NCBI GenBank assembly: GCA_949825045.1
Contig: OX463806.1
Coordinates: 46,834,208 to 46,898,207 of the forward strand
Length of the DNA: 64,000 nucleotides
DNA from: Argyresthia goedartella
Taxonomy: Eukaryota > Arthropoda > Insecta > Lepidoptera > Argyresthiidae
Direction: 5' to 3'
Part shown: positions 47,785 to 57,701 of the stretch, one piece after another
How the letters are laid out: each line of letters begins with the position of its first letter
Position numbering within the stretch: the stretch's first letter is position 1
The notes under the pieces: model-generated
The model's database searches: none
What the model saw: the letters and a program-made list of their open reading frames with translations, nothing else
What the model was told of the DNA's origin: nothing
Program-made: the position numbers and the translations under genes

Positions 47785-47908
47785 TATCCTTATGATCTTG
47801 GGCTTGCTGGAAGAAATCTCTTGTTAGAGATAAGCTTGCCTTTGTAAATGTCTTTTCCATAAGTTTGTAATGTGAATTTTCATGTGCAATAAAAATTTAC
47901 AAAATATA
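47785..47908 (+). mobile_element. LINE 3' terminal segment, copy 5 of 5
   Basis: GGCTTGCTGGAAGAAATCTC, hairpin ATCTCT(TGTT)AGAGAT at 47816-47831, AAGCTTGCCTTTGTAAATG and GTGCAATAAAAATTTACAAA. It abuts the 5' edge of the minus-strand LINE, pointing away from it. Confidence 0.75.
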
Positions 47909-48696
47909 TGACGTGAATAACACGTTGGTATTCGGAAATGACACATCTGCATGTAAAATCTTGTTACTCAAAGAGAGAACATGGCTGTCGCTTTGTTGAT
48001 TTTTTTAATTCACAAAATATTATTGAATATGCGTATTTTACTGATAATACAGGGTAATTAATATGAAAAGTTATTCCTCGGCTTGGTCTGTACGGTGTAG
48101 TTTTTACATTACCGCAGAGCACACGACGGCATTATTTAGTTTCTTACGCTCGCATCAAAAGCGTCACGGCAAGCGCTTGGCACAAACTGAATTGGGGTTG
48201 AGTGAATTCACTCTACTTATAGCTGCAAGAAAGTCAGTTTGCGCGCCTACTCTAGTATCTATACATTATTATTATTATTACTCTCAAAGGTGTCAAGCAG
48301 CGAACGAAAAAAACATAGAAGCATTCCTTACTCTCTATTCTAACTCAATGTAAACTGGCCATTGTGGAATGGGCATAAAAACTAGACCGCAGGTGGTTTC
48401 AGTTAGGTCTTGACAACCGCGAACTGCTGATCGAGTTCTTTAGAAAAAGATTTTGTTAGTTAATTTTAACTAACTTAAATTTTAACTAACTAAACTAACT
48501 AACGAAACCGTTTGGCTTCATGTGTGGGTTGGTGTAAAAATAATTCAGATCGTCGCCATAAGGATACTGGAATCACTTTACACGTGTAATTACACCGAAA
48601 ACTTCAATACAACATTAAAAAATTATAATCACATTTTGTCTATGTGGATGGTATTATGCCAAATGAAGCAGGTAGGATATGTACATACGTAACTAA
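47909..48696. other. No gene recognised
   Basis: A 96-codon open frame at 48063-48353 has no recognisable domain and includes a TAT/ATT microsatellite, so it is probably chance. TTAACTAAC-type short repeats at 48460-48500. Confidence 0.4.
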
Positions 48697-49072
48697 GGGC
48701 CACTAGCTAAAAACACGGAATTAATCTCGAGTATAGTTATACTACGAAAAAAGAAACCTATGAATTTCCCCGACCCGGAGATTTCCACCAGCACAAACAA
48801 AAAAATTGTTCGAATTAACGAATCCCCGAAAAAGGCGCGTCTAGTTTTTACCTAGCGAGATTTGAACGAATGATTTGAATTATTATTATTCTGTCTCGCT
48901 CTTACAAAGGACTAAGGATGACTTGTGGTGGTCTCTTTCTTAGAAAAGAAGTTCACATGTCATTGTCATCTAGAAAACAAACAAAAACAAACTTGCGGTC
49001 TAGCGTTGCGTGAGTGAAAACTTTTCACTGAAAAGCATTGGTTCTCTCTGGATTAAATAAAGCTATACTCTA

Positions 49073-49643
49073 TTTCTAGGGCAGGCGAAAAAACGGACTA
49101 TGACATAAAGTATTATATTAGCGTCAAAAGAAAACAATACGTATCGCCCTCCATGCACTTCTGTATCGTTTCCGCGTAGTACTGCGTTTCGTGGTACGGG
49201 GTGGGGTGAGTGACGCTACCAGTCAGAGATAACAAACCTGATTCGACGTGTTTAGAATAACACAAGTTTACAAGTTCAGATCAACTTTTGGACCTGAGCA
49301 GATGAGAACGATTTCTTGTGTTATTTGATGGCCTGAACTCAAATCTTCAATTCGTGTGTCAAAATTGGTTCTAGTTTTCGACTGCGAGCTTTTATGTGCT
49401 CAGGTCCAAAACCGTGAATACTTGTGTAGTTAAACATCTTTTAGATATCAGCAAACAATTTTATTATAAATAACATATGTATGTTACATATTTATGTAAA
49501 AATAATAAATAAAAATTTAAATTAGAATTTTATTTATTCCCTACATTCATACGACTGATAATTTTTGAACCTCACCAAAAAAGGTTGGTGATCACTGTGG
49601 TAGGCACAAAGGTCAATGTCCGTGTTTTCACCTGCCCTAGAAA
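49073..49643. mobile_element. MITE nested in the Harbinger element
   Basis: Terminal inverted repeat TTTCTAGGGCAGGCGAAAA (left) against TTTCTAGGGCAGGTGAAAA (reverse of right), continuing to ACGGAC in both arms. It is 571 bases long without coding sequence and lies just before the Myb-like gene. Confidence 0.75.
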
Positions 49644-49670
49644 AAGAGTATATTTTGAAACCGTGAAGAT

Positions 49671-49966
49671 ATGAATGAAATTATGAATACATCGAAGGCC
49701 AGAGTAAGGGCCCCATATTTCACTCCCGCCGAATCAGTACATTTATTAGCAATACTAGAAGATCACAAAAAAATAATAGGAAACAAAAAAACTGACCAGG
49801 TTTGCGTGATAGAAAAATCCAGAGCCTGGGATTCGGTGGCAAGGCAGTATAATGCTACCACCTGCAGCGGCTCTCGTTCTGACCAGAACTTGCAAAATGC
49901 CTACAAAAACTTAGAAAAGAAGACAAAGAAGGCGTTGGTACTCATTGGAGAAGATGACGATGGCAT
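49671..49966 (+). CDS. Harbinger accessory protein, Myb/SANT-like, first exon
   Basis: A DNA-binding helper that in Harbinger elements binds near the ends and helps the transposase enter the nucleus. The exon reads from ATG with YFTPAESVHLLAILEDHKKI, then SRAWDSVARQYNA and RSDQNLQNAYKNLEKKTKKA, a trihelix Myb/SANT-like domain with the spaced Trp and aromatic residues. It ends at GGCAT|GTGAGT in phase 2, or stops two codons on. The C-terminal part is downstream at 51.29 kb. Confidence 0.72.
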
Positions 49967-50092
49967 GTGAGTTTCTATGACCTTCATATACCTTTTCCCT
50001 GGTGGGGTGGCAGATCAATTGCATATACATGCATGGCATCTAGAATGCAGCTGCCACCCTATTAGTATTCGATTTGTAATCGTCTCAGTACA

Positions 50093-50766
50093 GTAAGGTT
50101 CGATATTTGTTTATGCGATTATATTGTATACGGGCCTCTTTAGAGTGGGTGTTCATTCTGACATTGTTACTTATTTTGTAGTTTTAAAAAGAAAGAGGCT
50201 TGGATGTGAGAAGTCAATGTGACACACTTCACCTTAGGCTTCGGCCAGCGACTGAGCTAAATTATATAGTGAGGATTAGCGTAATGGCTATCGAGCCAGT
50301 TGTGGATCCCTTTTATACAGAGTGTAAATATACTAAATAAACAAAAATACAAGTCAACACCAGTCAAGTCTTATAATTTATAATTCAAGTATAGGTGGTC
50401 TCGCAGAAGTGCTCAAGATCCCTAAAATGATTGTAAGGTTCGATATTTGTTTATGCGATTATATTGTATACGGGCCTCTTTAGAGTGGGTGTTCACTTTA
50501 ACACTGTTAATGATTTTGTAGTTTTAAAAAGAAAGAGGCTTGGATGTGAGAAGTCAATGTGACACACTTCACCTTAGGCTTCTGCCAGCGACTGAGCTAA
50601 ATTATATAGTGAGGATTAGCGTAATGGCTATCGAGCCAGTTGTGGATCCCTTTTACACAGAGTGTTAATATACTAAATAAACAAAAACACAAGTCAACAC
50701 CAGTCAAGTCTTATAATTTATAATTCAAGTATACGTAGTCTCGGAGAAGTGCTCAAGATCCCTACA
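50093..50766 (+). repeat. Perfectly placed 340-bp tandem duplication
   Basis: GTAAGGTTCGATATTTGTTT begins at 50093 and again at 50433; both units run to GTGCTCAAGATCCCTA. They differ at about a dozen positions only. Each unit carries TTATTTTGTAG followed by TTTTAAAAAGAAAGAGGCTT, so a possible splice acceptor of the Myb-like gene has been duplicated. Confidence 0.9.
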
Positions 50767-51283
50767 GTACCAGGCACCTAATTTGTTGTTATTTTTACAG
50801 TAAAACAGGATATTCTCATTGAAACTGTAGAAGACATTGGTGAAGACTAGTCTGTAGTGTCCCAGGCAGTTGGAGCAACCAAACAGGAGTGCCAGCAACA
50901 ATTTGATTATTGAAAAGAAGAGGCAAAGAAGAAGTTTTCCCATAAAAAAAGGCTTTCATGGGAACAGGTATGCAAAACATAATATTGATAGATCAAATTC
51001 GATACAGTAGGACTTCTGATGGCTGACAATCATGTTATATTCTCAAAAACATAGCGCCACAACTTTTATCAAAGAGGTGGCAGAGGTTCAATTCCTCAAT
51101 AGTCCTTTGAGTAACAGAGGGCTAGTACTATCCCCAGAATCACTGTTAGAATGTCTGCATAATGTACTTAAGATAAATTACCAACCTATCTCTGATACAT
51201 GATCAGAAGTCTCACTCCCATCTCCTACATGTCATGCTAGTCAGTCCATGGACATTATTAGATTTCTTATATTCTTTTTGCAG

Positions 51284-51590
51284 GTGGCAGACCTCCAGAA
51301 ACCTCCACAGATGATTATATGATGGGCAGAGTGAAGGGTATCATAGGGCCAGCCATAAGACAAGCTGTACACCAAGTATGATGGTGACAAGCTGTTAGCT
51401 GGCTCTGAGCCCTCCATAGAACATCATCTAGAAGAGGAAGCTGTAGAGAAACATGCTGCGCAAGAGGAGGAATCAACTGCTCGAGAATAAGAAGGTGAAC
51501 CTCAAGCGAAAAGAAAATTTATTATTGAAGCAGGCAAAAAATCTGTGGGTAATATAATAAAATCGTACAAGAAAACTTAAGTACTAAAAA
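51284..51590 (+). pseudogene. Harbinger accessory protein, C-terminal part
   Basis: After acceptor TTCTTTTTGCAG one frame reads RPPETSTDDYMMGRVKGIIG then PAIRQAVHQV and, past a stop and shift, SEPSIEHHLEEEAVEKHAA, AKRKFIIEAG. The motif GGxPP and acidic/Glu-rich tail are usual for the C-terminus of these Myb-like helpers. It is broken by stops. Confidence 0.55.
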
Positions 51591-51734
51591 AGAATAAAAC
51601 TAAAACAAAAATATGCCTGAACTTGGTTTCGATACCATTCCCTACAGATTGCAGTTGGGAAATTTAAAGGTGAGAGATATGTAGAACACATCTCATACAT
51701 TCTGCGAAAATTTAGATTTTCTGCCTACATCAGA

Positions 51735-51815
51735 TAGAGACCTGTTGGTTGCAGACGGATGGACGCTTAGTAATAGCGTCCCGCTTGGCACCCTTCGGGT
51801 ACGGAACCATGGCAA
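51735..51815 (-). repeat. Dispersed repeat with GGGTCC-type motif
   Basis: GCAGACGGATGGACGCTTAG, TAATAGCGTCCCGCTTGG, CACCCTTCGGGTACGGAACC: same family as at 5.2, 22.2 and 32.0 kb. It lies inside the Harbinger element between its two genes. Confidence 0.5.
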
Positions 51816-52072
51816 GGATCTCATTTATATGGCGTAACCTGTACCAACTGTGCCTTTACCACCTCCTATGAAAAGGGCGTGATATTATTTGTATCCTATA
51901 TTATACTGACTGTTGTGATTAATGAGAACAATCAACAAAAATGATCTTATTTTAGACTTTTATTTACAAAATTTTAATTAGATATCTATAGGATACCTAC
52001 ATTTATTATGATAGGTAAGGTAATGATTGCATTTGATGGGGTACCAGATGGGCGGATATCAGTCGATTCATG

Positions 52073-53600
52073 TTAACCTGTAAACAATAGAAAGAAAAAA
52101 GTAGTTGAAATTGTGACTACACACTTCAGGATAACCAATGTTTTTAAGTTTGTCTGCCGACACAAAGGAACAAACCTAGAAAAATGCTGATCTATCAAGT
52201 TGTGCCTAGCTTGTTGACCTTGAGTCATAGACGTTTCATGGTTACGATTTTGTATGGGTGGCGGTTGGTAGTCGTTTAAAGCCAAGCTATGATCTTCCGA
52301 GGGAATCGCCGTTTCCATATACCAAATTTCCCCTCTACAACATTCCTCGTTAGGAAAAGTTTGCAATGGCACCATCATATAAGGTGGTTGTGCATAACCC
52401 GAATCTCCGACTAACACCTTATTTCCATAATCGCCCTCAAGAAAGCGACGCTTCTGGTTTGACGTGTCCCAGATGTATCAGTCATGTGCATAGCCATTTT
52501 TGCGAGCCACCACATCTGAAAACATAAATTACAAAAAAGTAAGCTTCCATTCAATTTATTTACCTTTAGGTATGTTATATATAAAGTAGGTATTTGTCTC
52601 AACTGGGGATTATCAGCAAACTGAACAACACTTTAATAGTTTATAAATAATAAGTTATTTCTAGAAAATAATCAGGTCTAAATTAGGCAGCTAAAGTGGA
52701 GTGTTTGCCTTTAGTAATCTTGCAGTGGCTGTTATGAAAACTAAATATTTTTTTAAACTGCTGCAATAATTAAATCAATGGTAATCAAATTATAGATTTA
52801 AAACATTCCAATGAACTAGAGAGCCGCATCTTTAGAATAAAAAGGCGCATGTTGCCGACCCCTGACCTAATCAAATGGGCTATTTAATTCTGAGTAGTAA
52901 ATAATACCTGTGAATACTATACCATTCACCATACCATTCACAATGGCTTGCACATTGATAGTGAACACGCCTTTGCGGTTCCGGTACCTGTCCACCTTAA
53001 AAAGACAATAAATTGAAGTGTGTTTGTGGGCAACTGCAGATATATAGAACAGTTGACAATCTACCTACTTACCTGGAGAAATATTTTTTACATGCATTGG
53101 TGCAGGCTGCACCAATGCAGCAGGGAAAACAAGCTATCTCATAAAAAATATAGCTGCAGTTTATTGCTCCTCTGAAGTGCTTTGCACCTTTATGTACATT
53201 GGGGCCAGAGACGCTATCGCATGAGTGACACTATGGACGATGCGTCATGCTGTTGTCTCATGGAGCCCAATGAAGTCACCACATGTGATCAACGGTTTAT
53301 AAATAAATAATAAACATGTATTTTCGTGATAGACAGGTAAGTATGAAAAAGTATGAGATAGGTTAGGTATGCCTACCGGCTAGACAGGCGTTACAGATGT
53401 GTCTCGATTTTTGATAGCAAGAAGCTAACAGTCTCCTTCGTCATACTAAACCGACGATGAAAGTCGGAGGGCCTCATAACCACAAAATGATATTGTCGAT
53501 CTGCGAAGTGCCTGTTAATTATGTGGAGGCTGCAATGTACTGAACAATTTCTTCATCATCATCACTCTCTCCAGATGAAAATTGGATCATTTTAATTCAG
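52073..53600 (-). pseudogene. Harbinger transposase (HARBI1-like), broken
   Basis: DDE-type transposase read on the minus strand in pieces. Near 53440: PSDFHRRFSMTKETVSFLL, the N-terminal helix-turn-helix entry. Near 53180-53080: a weak FPCCIGAACTN where a first catalytic Asp (GxVDxTH) is expected but absent. At 53000-52906: DRYRNRKGVFTINVQAIVNG. At about 52500-52300: YIWDTSNQKRRFLEGDYGNK and VLVGDSGYAQPPYMMVPLQ, with the second Asp in LxGDSGY. The C-terminal part ends at 52073. Frames change and stops occur, and intron-like gaps separate the pieces. Confidence 0.78.
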
Positions 53601-53985
53601 AATTTGTCGCTTTTGGAGATTATAAGACTCAAGAAGCCTGAAAATCACAAATATTACAAAATGTCACAAGAAGAACACACAAAACAACAAAACACCATTT
53701 TTATTCCACCGATGTTGCCACTTTTTCACATAATAGCCGGTTTTTGTTCCTATTTTCCCCAAGTTTTATAGAATTATTTGGTAAAATGGTAAAATTTATA
53801 GCGAATAAGTCACTTTACTCGCCGTTTTCCCCAGAATATCTTTGACAGCAGTATCCCATGTTTTAATCTATGGATTTCGTGCTAAATCGTGGAATAATGT
53901 TGGTGCTGGACAATTTGAAGAAATCCGGAGAATTTCTCCTCGAGTTAGCGTAATCGTGGGAATAATAATGTATAGCTTGTGGCCC

Positions 53986-54765
53986 TTACTGGATTAAATT
54001 ATGTTATTATTCCAACATACAGATTTTAATTTCACTTTTAATTTTCATTGGATGGTTTTGTGTAAAACTCTAGTCAAAAACAGTAACAAAAATAAAAACA
54101 ATCCATGGTTAGTTTTGACGAATTTCTTTAATTTATGACCACTATCATTTCTTATGTTTTTGTGTTGATGTTCTGTTAAGTACCTACTGGTCAAACCAAA
54201 GAGATTTTAATCGCAAATACAATTAATTACAATTTCAATTGAAATACAAATCTGCTAAGAATGTTCGATTCGTTTTATTACAATTAATATTCTTTCATGC
54301 GTGAATTATACATAATTTAAATCGGGATAGTTAACGTTATGATTAGCAACTTAAACATTTTTTTAAATACATTAAATTAACTTCTAAAGTTTTGCAGAAT
54401 CAAAGTATTTTTATATGACTTTTAGCGTAAACTATCAAAATGAATATTTTGACCACTGCAAACGGGCCAACCTGTATATCTACTACAACCAGTGCATCAT
54501 TATTAAAAAAATTTTTAGCTTAGAGAAGATCTGCAGGACTTTTTATATAATTTTAATGGTTCCTTATCGCATGAAAACCTCTAACGACGAGTTGACCCTG
54601 TGCGTGTGACGCACTGACGTATCTGTCACTGTGTTTCAGCCAATCACGGCTGGCCGAGTGTTGAATGAGAACCAACCAGGAGCCTTTTGTGACTTGTGCC
54701 AATTTAATTGGCTGAATGTGACGTGTATATCAAATGAGAGACTATTTTTCTTGTACCATTTTAGA
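53986..54765. other. AT-rich spacer, no gene seen
   Basis: No coding or repeat structure recognised. At 54.77 kb composition jumps to GC-rich where the Jockey element begins. Confidence 0.5.
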
Positions 54766-54773
54766 TAGCGTCC

Positions 54774-55232
54774 GACACTCGTCGCTGGCGACCTCAACGC
54801 CAAGCACACCGTCTGGAACTCCACCAGGGTGTGCCCAGCTGGACGCGCCATCCTTGCCGACTTCGTGAGCCACAACTACGATTTCATCGGTCCCGACGAG
54901 CCCAACCACTTCGATTCGCGGGCCGGTTGGGACACCATCGACGTCGTAATCGTCAGAGGTCTCCGGACTCCGCCGAGCCAGGAGTTTCTCCCTGACCTCC
55001 CATCGGACCACAGGCCAGTACTTCTCGTCCTGGCGGACCTGCCCACCCGGGTCTCTCCGCCAGCATCACGCCGACGCTACCAGTGGGGCGCCTTCACCGC
55101 CGCCCTCGACCAGTCTTCGACCACATGTCCAGTCAACCAGCCGGAAGACGTTGACCGCCTGGCATCGCTGCTAACCACCCAGATCCGAGACGCGCTCGAC
55201 CTATCATCGCACACCGTAGCTCGCGGGGGGAA
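54774..55232 (+). pseudogene. Jockey LINE endonuclease, C-terminal part
   Basis: Reads PTLVAGDLNAKHTVWNSTR, FDSRAGWDTIDVVIVRGL and LPSDHRPVLLVLADL, the GDLN, DI/V and SDHxP motifs of the apurinic-type endonuclease. The frame then runs through the linker to the insertion point at 55232. The first half of the endonuclease is missing. Confidence 0.85.
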
Positions 55233-55317
55233 TTGTCAATTGTCAATTGTAAGACGGGCTGGTTTCCGCAACTCGACGATGAAAGCGCCTATTTTGCGTG
55301 TGGGTGGGAATGCGACA

Positions 55318-57691
55318 TCATTCGAGCCAACCCAACTCCTCCAGGAACGCCAGTAGGCCCTTTACGTTACCGACTATCCCTGGAAGGTCCCTCGATTGAC
55401 CGAGGTGTTTAGCCCTGTAGTCCGCTACTCCTGTGCACTCCATGAGGACGTGAGCAGCCGTTTCTTCTGCCTCCAAGCAGGCTCTGCAAAGGGGGCTGTC
55501 GGTAACACCTAGGACATATAGATGTTTATTAAAGAAACCATGGCCAGTAAGTACTGCAGTTACCAGTCGCATGCGCGGCCTACTAAGTCGAAGCAAGGTC
55601 TTAGCCAGCCTAGCGCTAGGGGACGGCAAGGCCAGCTTAGCCTGCCTGCACTCCTCATGGTTTGTCCAAAGAGTGGCATGATCATTCCTGGTCGACTCCC
55701 TCAGAAATGAGCGTACCATCTTGAAGGGAAGAGGGATGATAGGTTCGGGACCATACGCTGTCAAGCTAGATCCTTTACGCGCCAACTCATCCGCTGCATC
55801 GTTACCTCTTGATCCGCTGTGTCCTTTTATCCATTGAAGGATTACGCGGTTATCTTGACATACCTCCATTAGTCGTTTGTGACACTCGTAGATTAGCCCT
55901 GAGTTAATAGTGTTGCTATTTAGGGCTTGTAGGACGGCCATGCTATCCGAGAGTATTCGAATGGAGGAATCTCTTACCTTTCTCGATGCTATGGCATTAT
56001 TATGGGCACCCAGTGGAATGGCTATCTTGATGTTTAGGTCCTCCGAGAAGGTGCCTGAACCAGTGCCTGCTTCAGTTTTTGAACCATCGGTAAAAATTCT
56101 GAGCTCTTTAACGTCGAGCCCCTCAACCCGATGGTCTTCATGTAACTGTATATTGTATTTTTTGTCAAAAACAAATTGTTTAGGGATTCTGTCACTGCAA
56201 GCCATAGAGATGGGAATTTTTTTGTAAACTTCCCCTAGGATGGCGGTGTGTGAGGTCCTGTTTTTCCTCCAAAGTCCTAAGGTGTTGAGTCTCACCGCAG
56301 ATGACGCGGCCTCCTGCTTAATATACAGCTGGAGTGGCGGAAGACACAGCATGGCCTCCATTGCTGCTGTTGGAGTAGTTCTCATACTACCTGTGATAGC
56401 CATGCAGGCCAGCCTTTGGAAGCTTTGGAGTTTGCTTACCATTGTGGTTAGTTTGGTCCTGGTCCACCACACCACAGCTCCGTAGCAGACAAGAGGACGG
56501 ATCACCGTTACGTACAGCCAAAGAATGATGTTGGGAGAAAGTCCCCACTTTTTCCCCACCATTCTCCGACACTGGCAGAAAGCAATACTCGCCTTCTTTA
56601 GTTTGTTGTCGATGTGGCTACTCCAGTTGAGCTTGCTGTCCAAGGTTATGCCCAGGTACTTCACCTCAGTTGCTAGCTGGAGTTCCGTTCCAAAGAGCTT
56701 AGGTAGGGTATACCTACCAAGAACCCTATTGTTAGTGAACATGACCATTTCCGTTTTTGTTGGGTTAACCGCCAGGTCATATTCTAAACACCAGCGCTCC
56801 ACGATGCGAAGAGCTGTTTGTTTAAGGTTGCATACTGTGCTCGCAAATTTACCTGTGATGAGGATTACCAAATCGTCGGCGTATCCTACGGTGTAGTATC
56901 CATTAGCGTTAAGCTTGGTAATCAGGTCGTTAATGACCAGATTCCACAGAAGCGGGGAGAGCACTCCTCCCTGCGGGCATCCCCGCACTACCTCCGCCGA
57001 CAGGGACTCTCCAGCTAGACGCACGATACGTTTGTTAAGCATGTTTGTGACCCAGTTGTTTACAGCTGTTGACACCCCATGCCTTGTTAGAGATGCACTT
57101 ATACTGCTATGCTGCGATTGTCAAAGGCACCTTCTATATCAATAAAAGTTCCAAGACAGATGCATTTGTTTTGAATCGCCTCTTCAATTGTGTATACAAC
57201 TGCATGGAGAGCCGATTCAGTAGACTTACCCAAACTATATGCATGTTGATTCTTGTGTAAGGGTATATGTTTTAACGCTCCATCTCTCAGGTGTCTCTCG
57301 CACAAACGTTCGAGAGTCTTAAGCAAGAACGAGGTGAGACTAATCGGCCTGAAAGATTTAGCGTTAGTGTAGTCGCTCCTTCCTGGCTTCGGTATGAAAA
57401 TTACGTTTACTACTCTCCACCTTTTGGGAACGTATCCGAATCTAAGACATGCTTTCATGATTCGGACCATTATATTGATGACGGGTTCCCCACCCCACTG
57501 TAGAAGTGCTGGGAAGATTCCATCTGGTCCTGCTGATTTAAAAGGTTTAAAGCTATTAATGGCCCATCTCACCTTGTCAGCAGTGATAATATTATTAGTT
57601 ATGTCTAAGTGGTTGACAGCTTCATGGTGAACCTCTTCCGGCCACACAATCTCTTGAATAGTTCTACTTCCGGGAAAGTGAGTTTCCAACA
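55318..57691 (-). pseudogene. LOA/I-type RT and RNase H
   Basis: RNA-directed DNA polymerase with C-terminal RNase H. From 57691: INSFKPFKSAGPDGIFPALL, RVVNVIFIPKPGRSDY, RPISLTSFLLKTLERL, GKSTESALHAVVYTIEEA, FIDIEGAFDN (motif A). After a one-base frameshift near 57100: RGCPQGGVLSPLLWNLVIND, GYADDLVIL (catalytic YADD) and VKYLGITLDSKLNW. The RNase H has IFTDGSKTEAGTGSG, SDSMAVLQAL and WIKGHSGSRGNDAADELA. A Cys motif CRACLEAEETAAHVLMEC follows, and the stop is at 55318. RNase H places it in the I/LOA group. Only the frameshift and the nested insertion stop it being intact. Confidence 0.9.
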
Positions 57692-57701
57692 AGAGACTGT
57701 G

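Larger units (their letters stand above)
48697..53985. mobile_element. PIF/Harbinger transposon with both genes
   Basis: Ends GGGCCACTAGCTA (48697) and, in reverse complement, GGGCCACAAGCTA (from 53985) are terminal inverted repeats of the GGGCC type used by Harbinger elements. Flanks are TAA on the left and TTA on the right, a degenerate form of the 3-bp target site. Inside are a Myb/SANT-like gene (+) and a transposase gene (-), convergent, which is the family's standard layout. It is interrupted by a MITE (49073-49643) and a 340-bp tandem duplication. Both genes are damaged. Confidence 0.8.

Noticed and set aside
48063..48353. 96-codon open frame as a small gene
   Set aside because: No domain, no splice or promoter context, and part of it is a TAT/ATT microsatellite.
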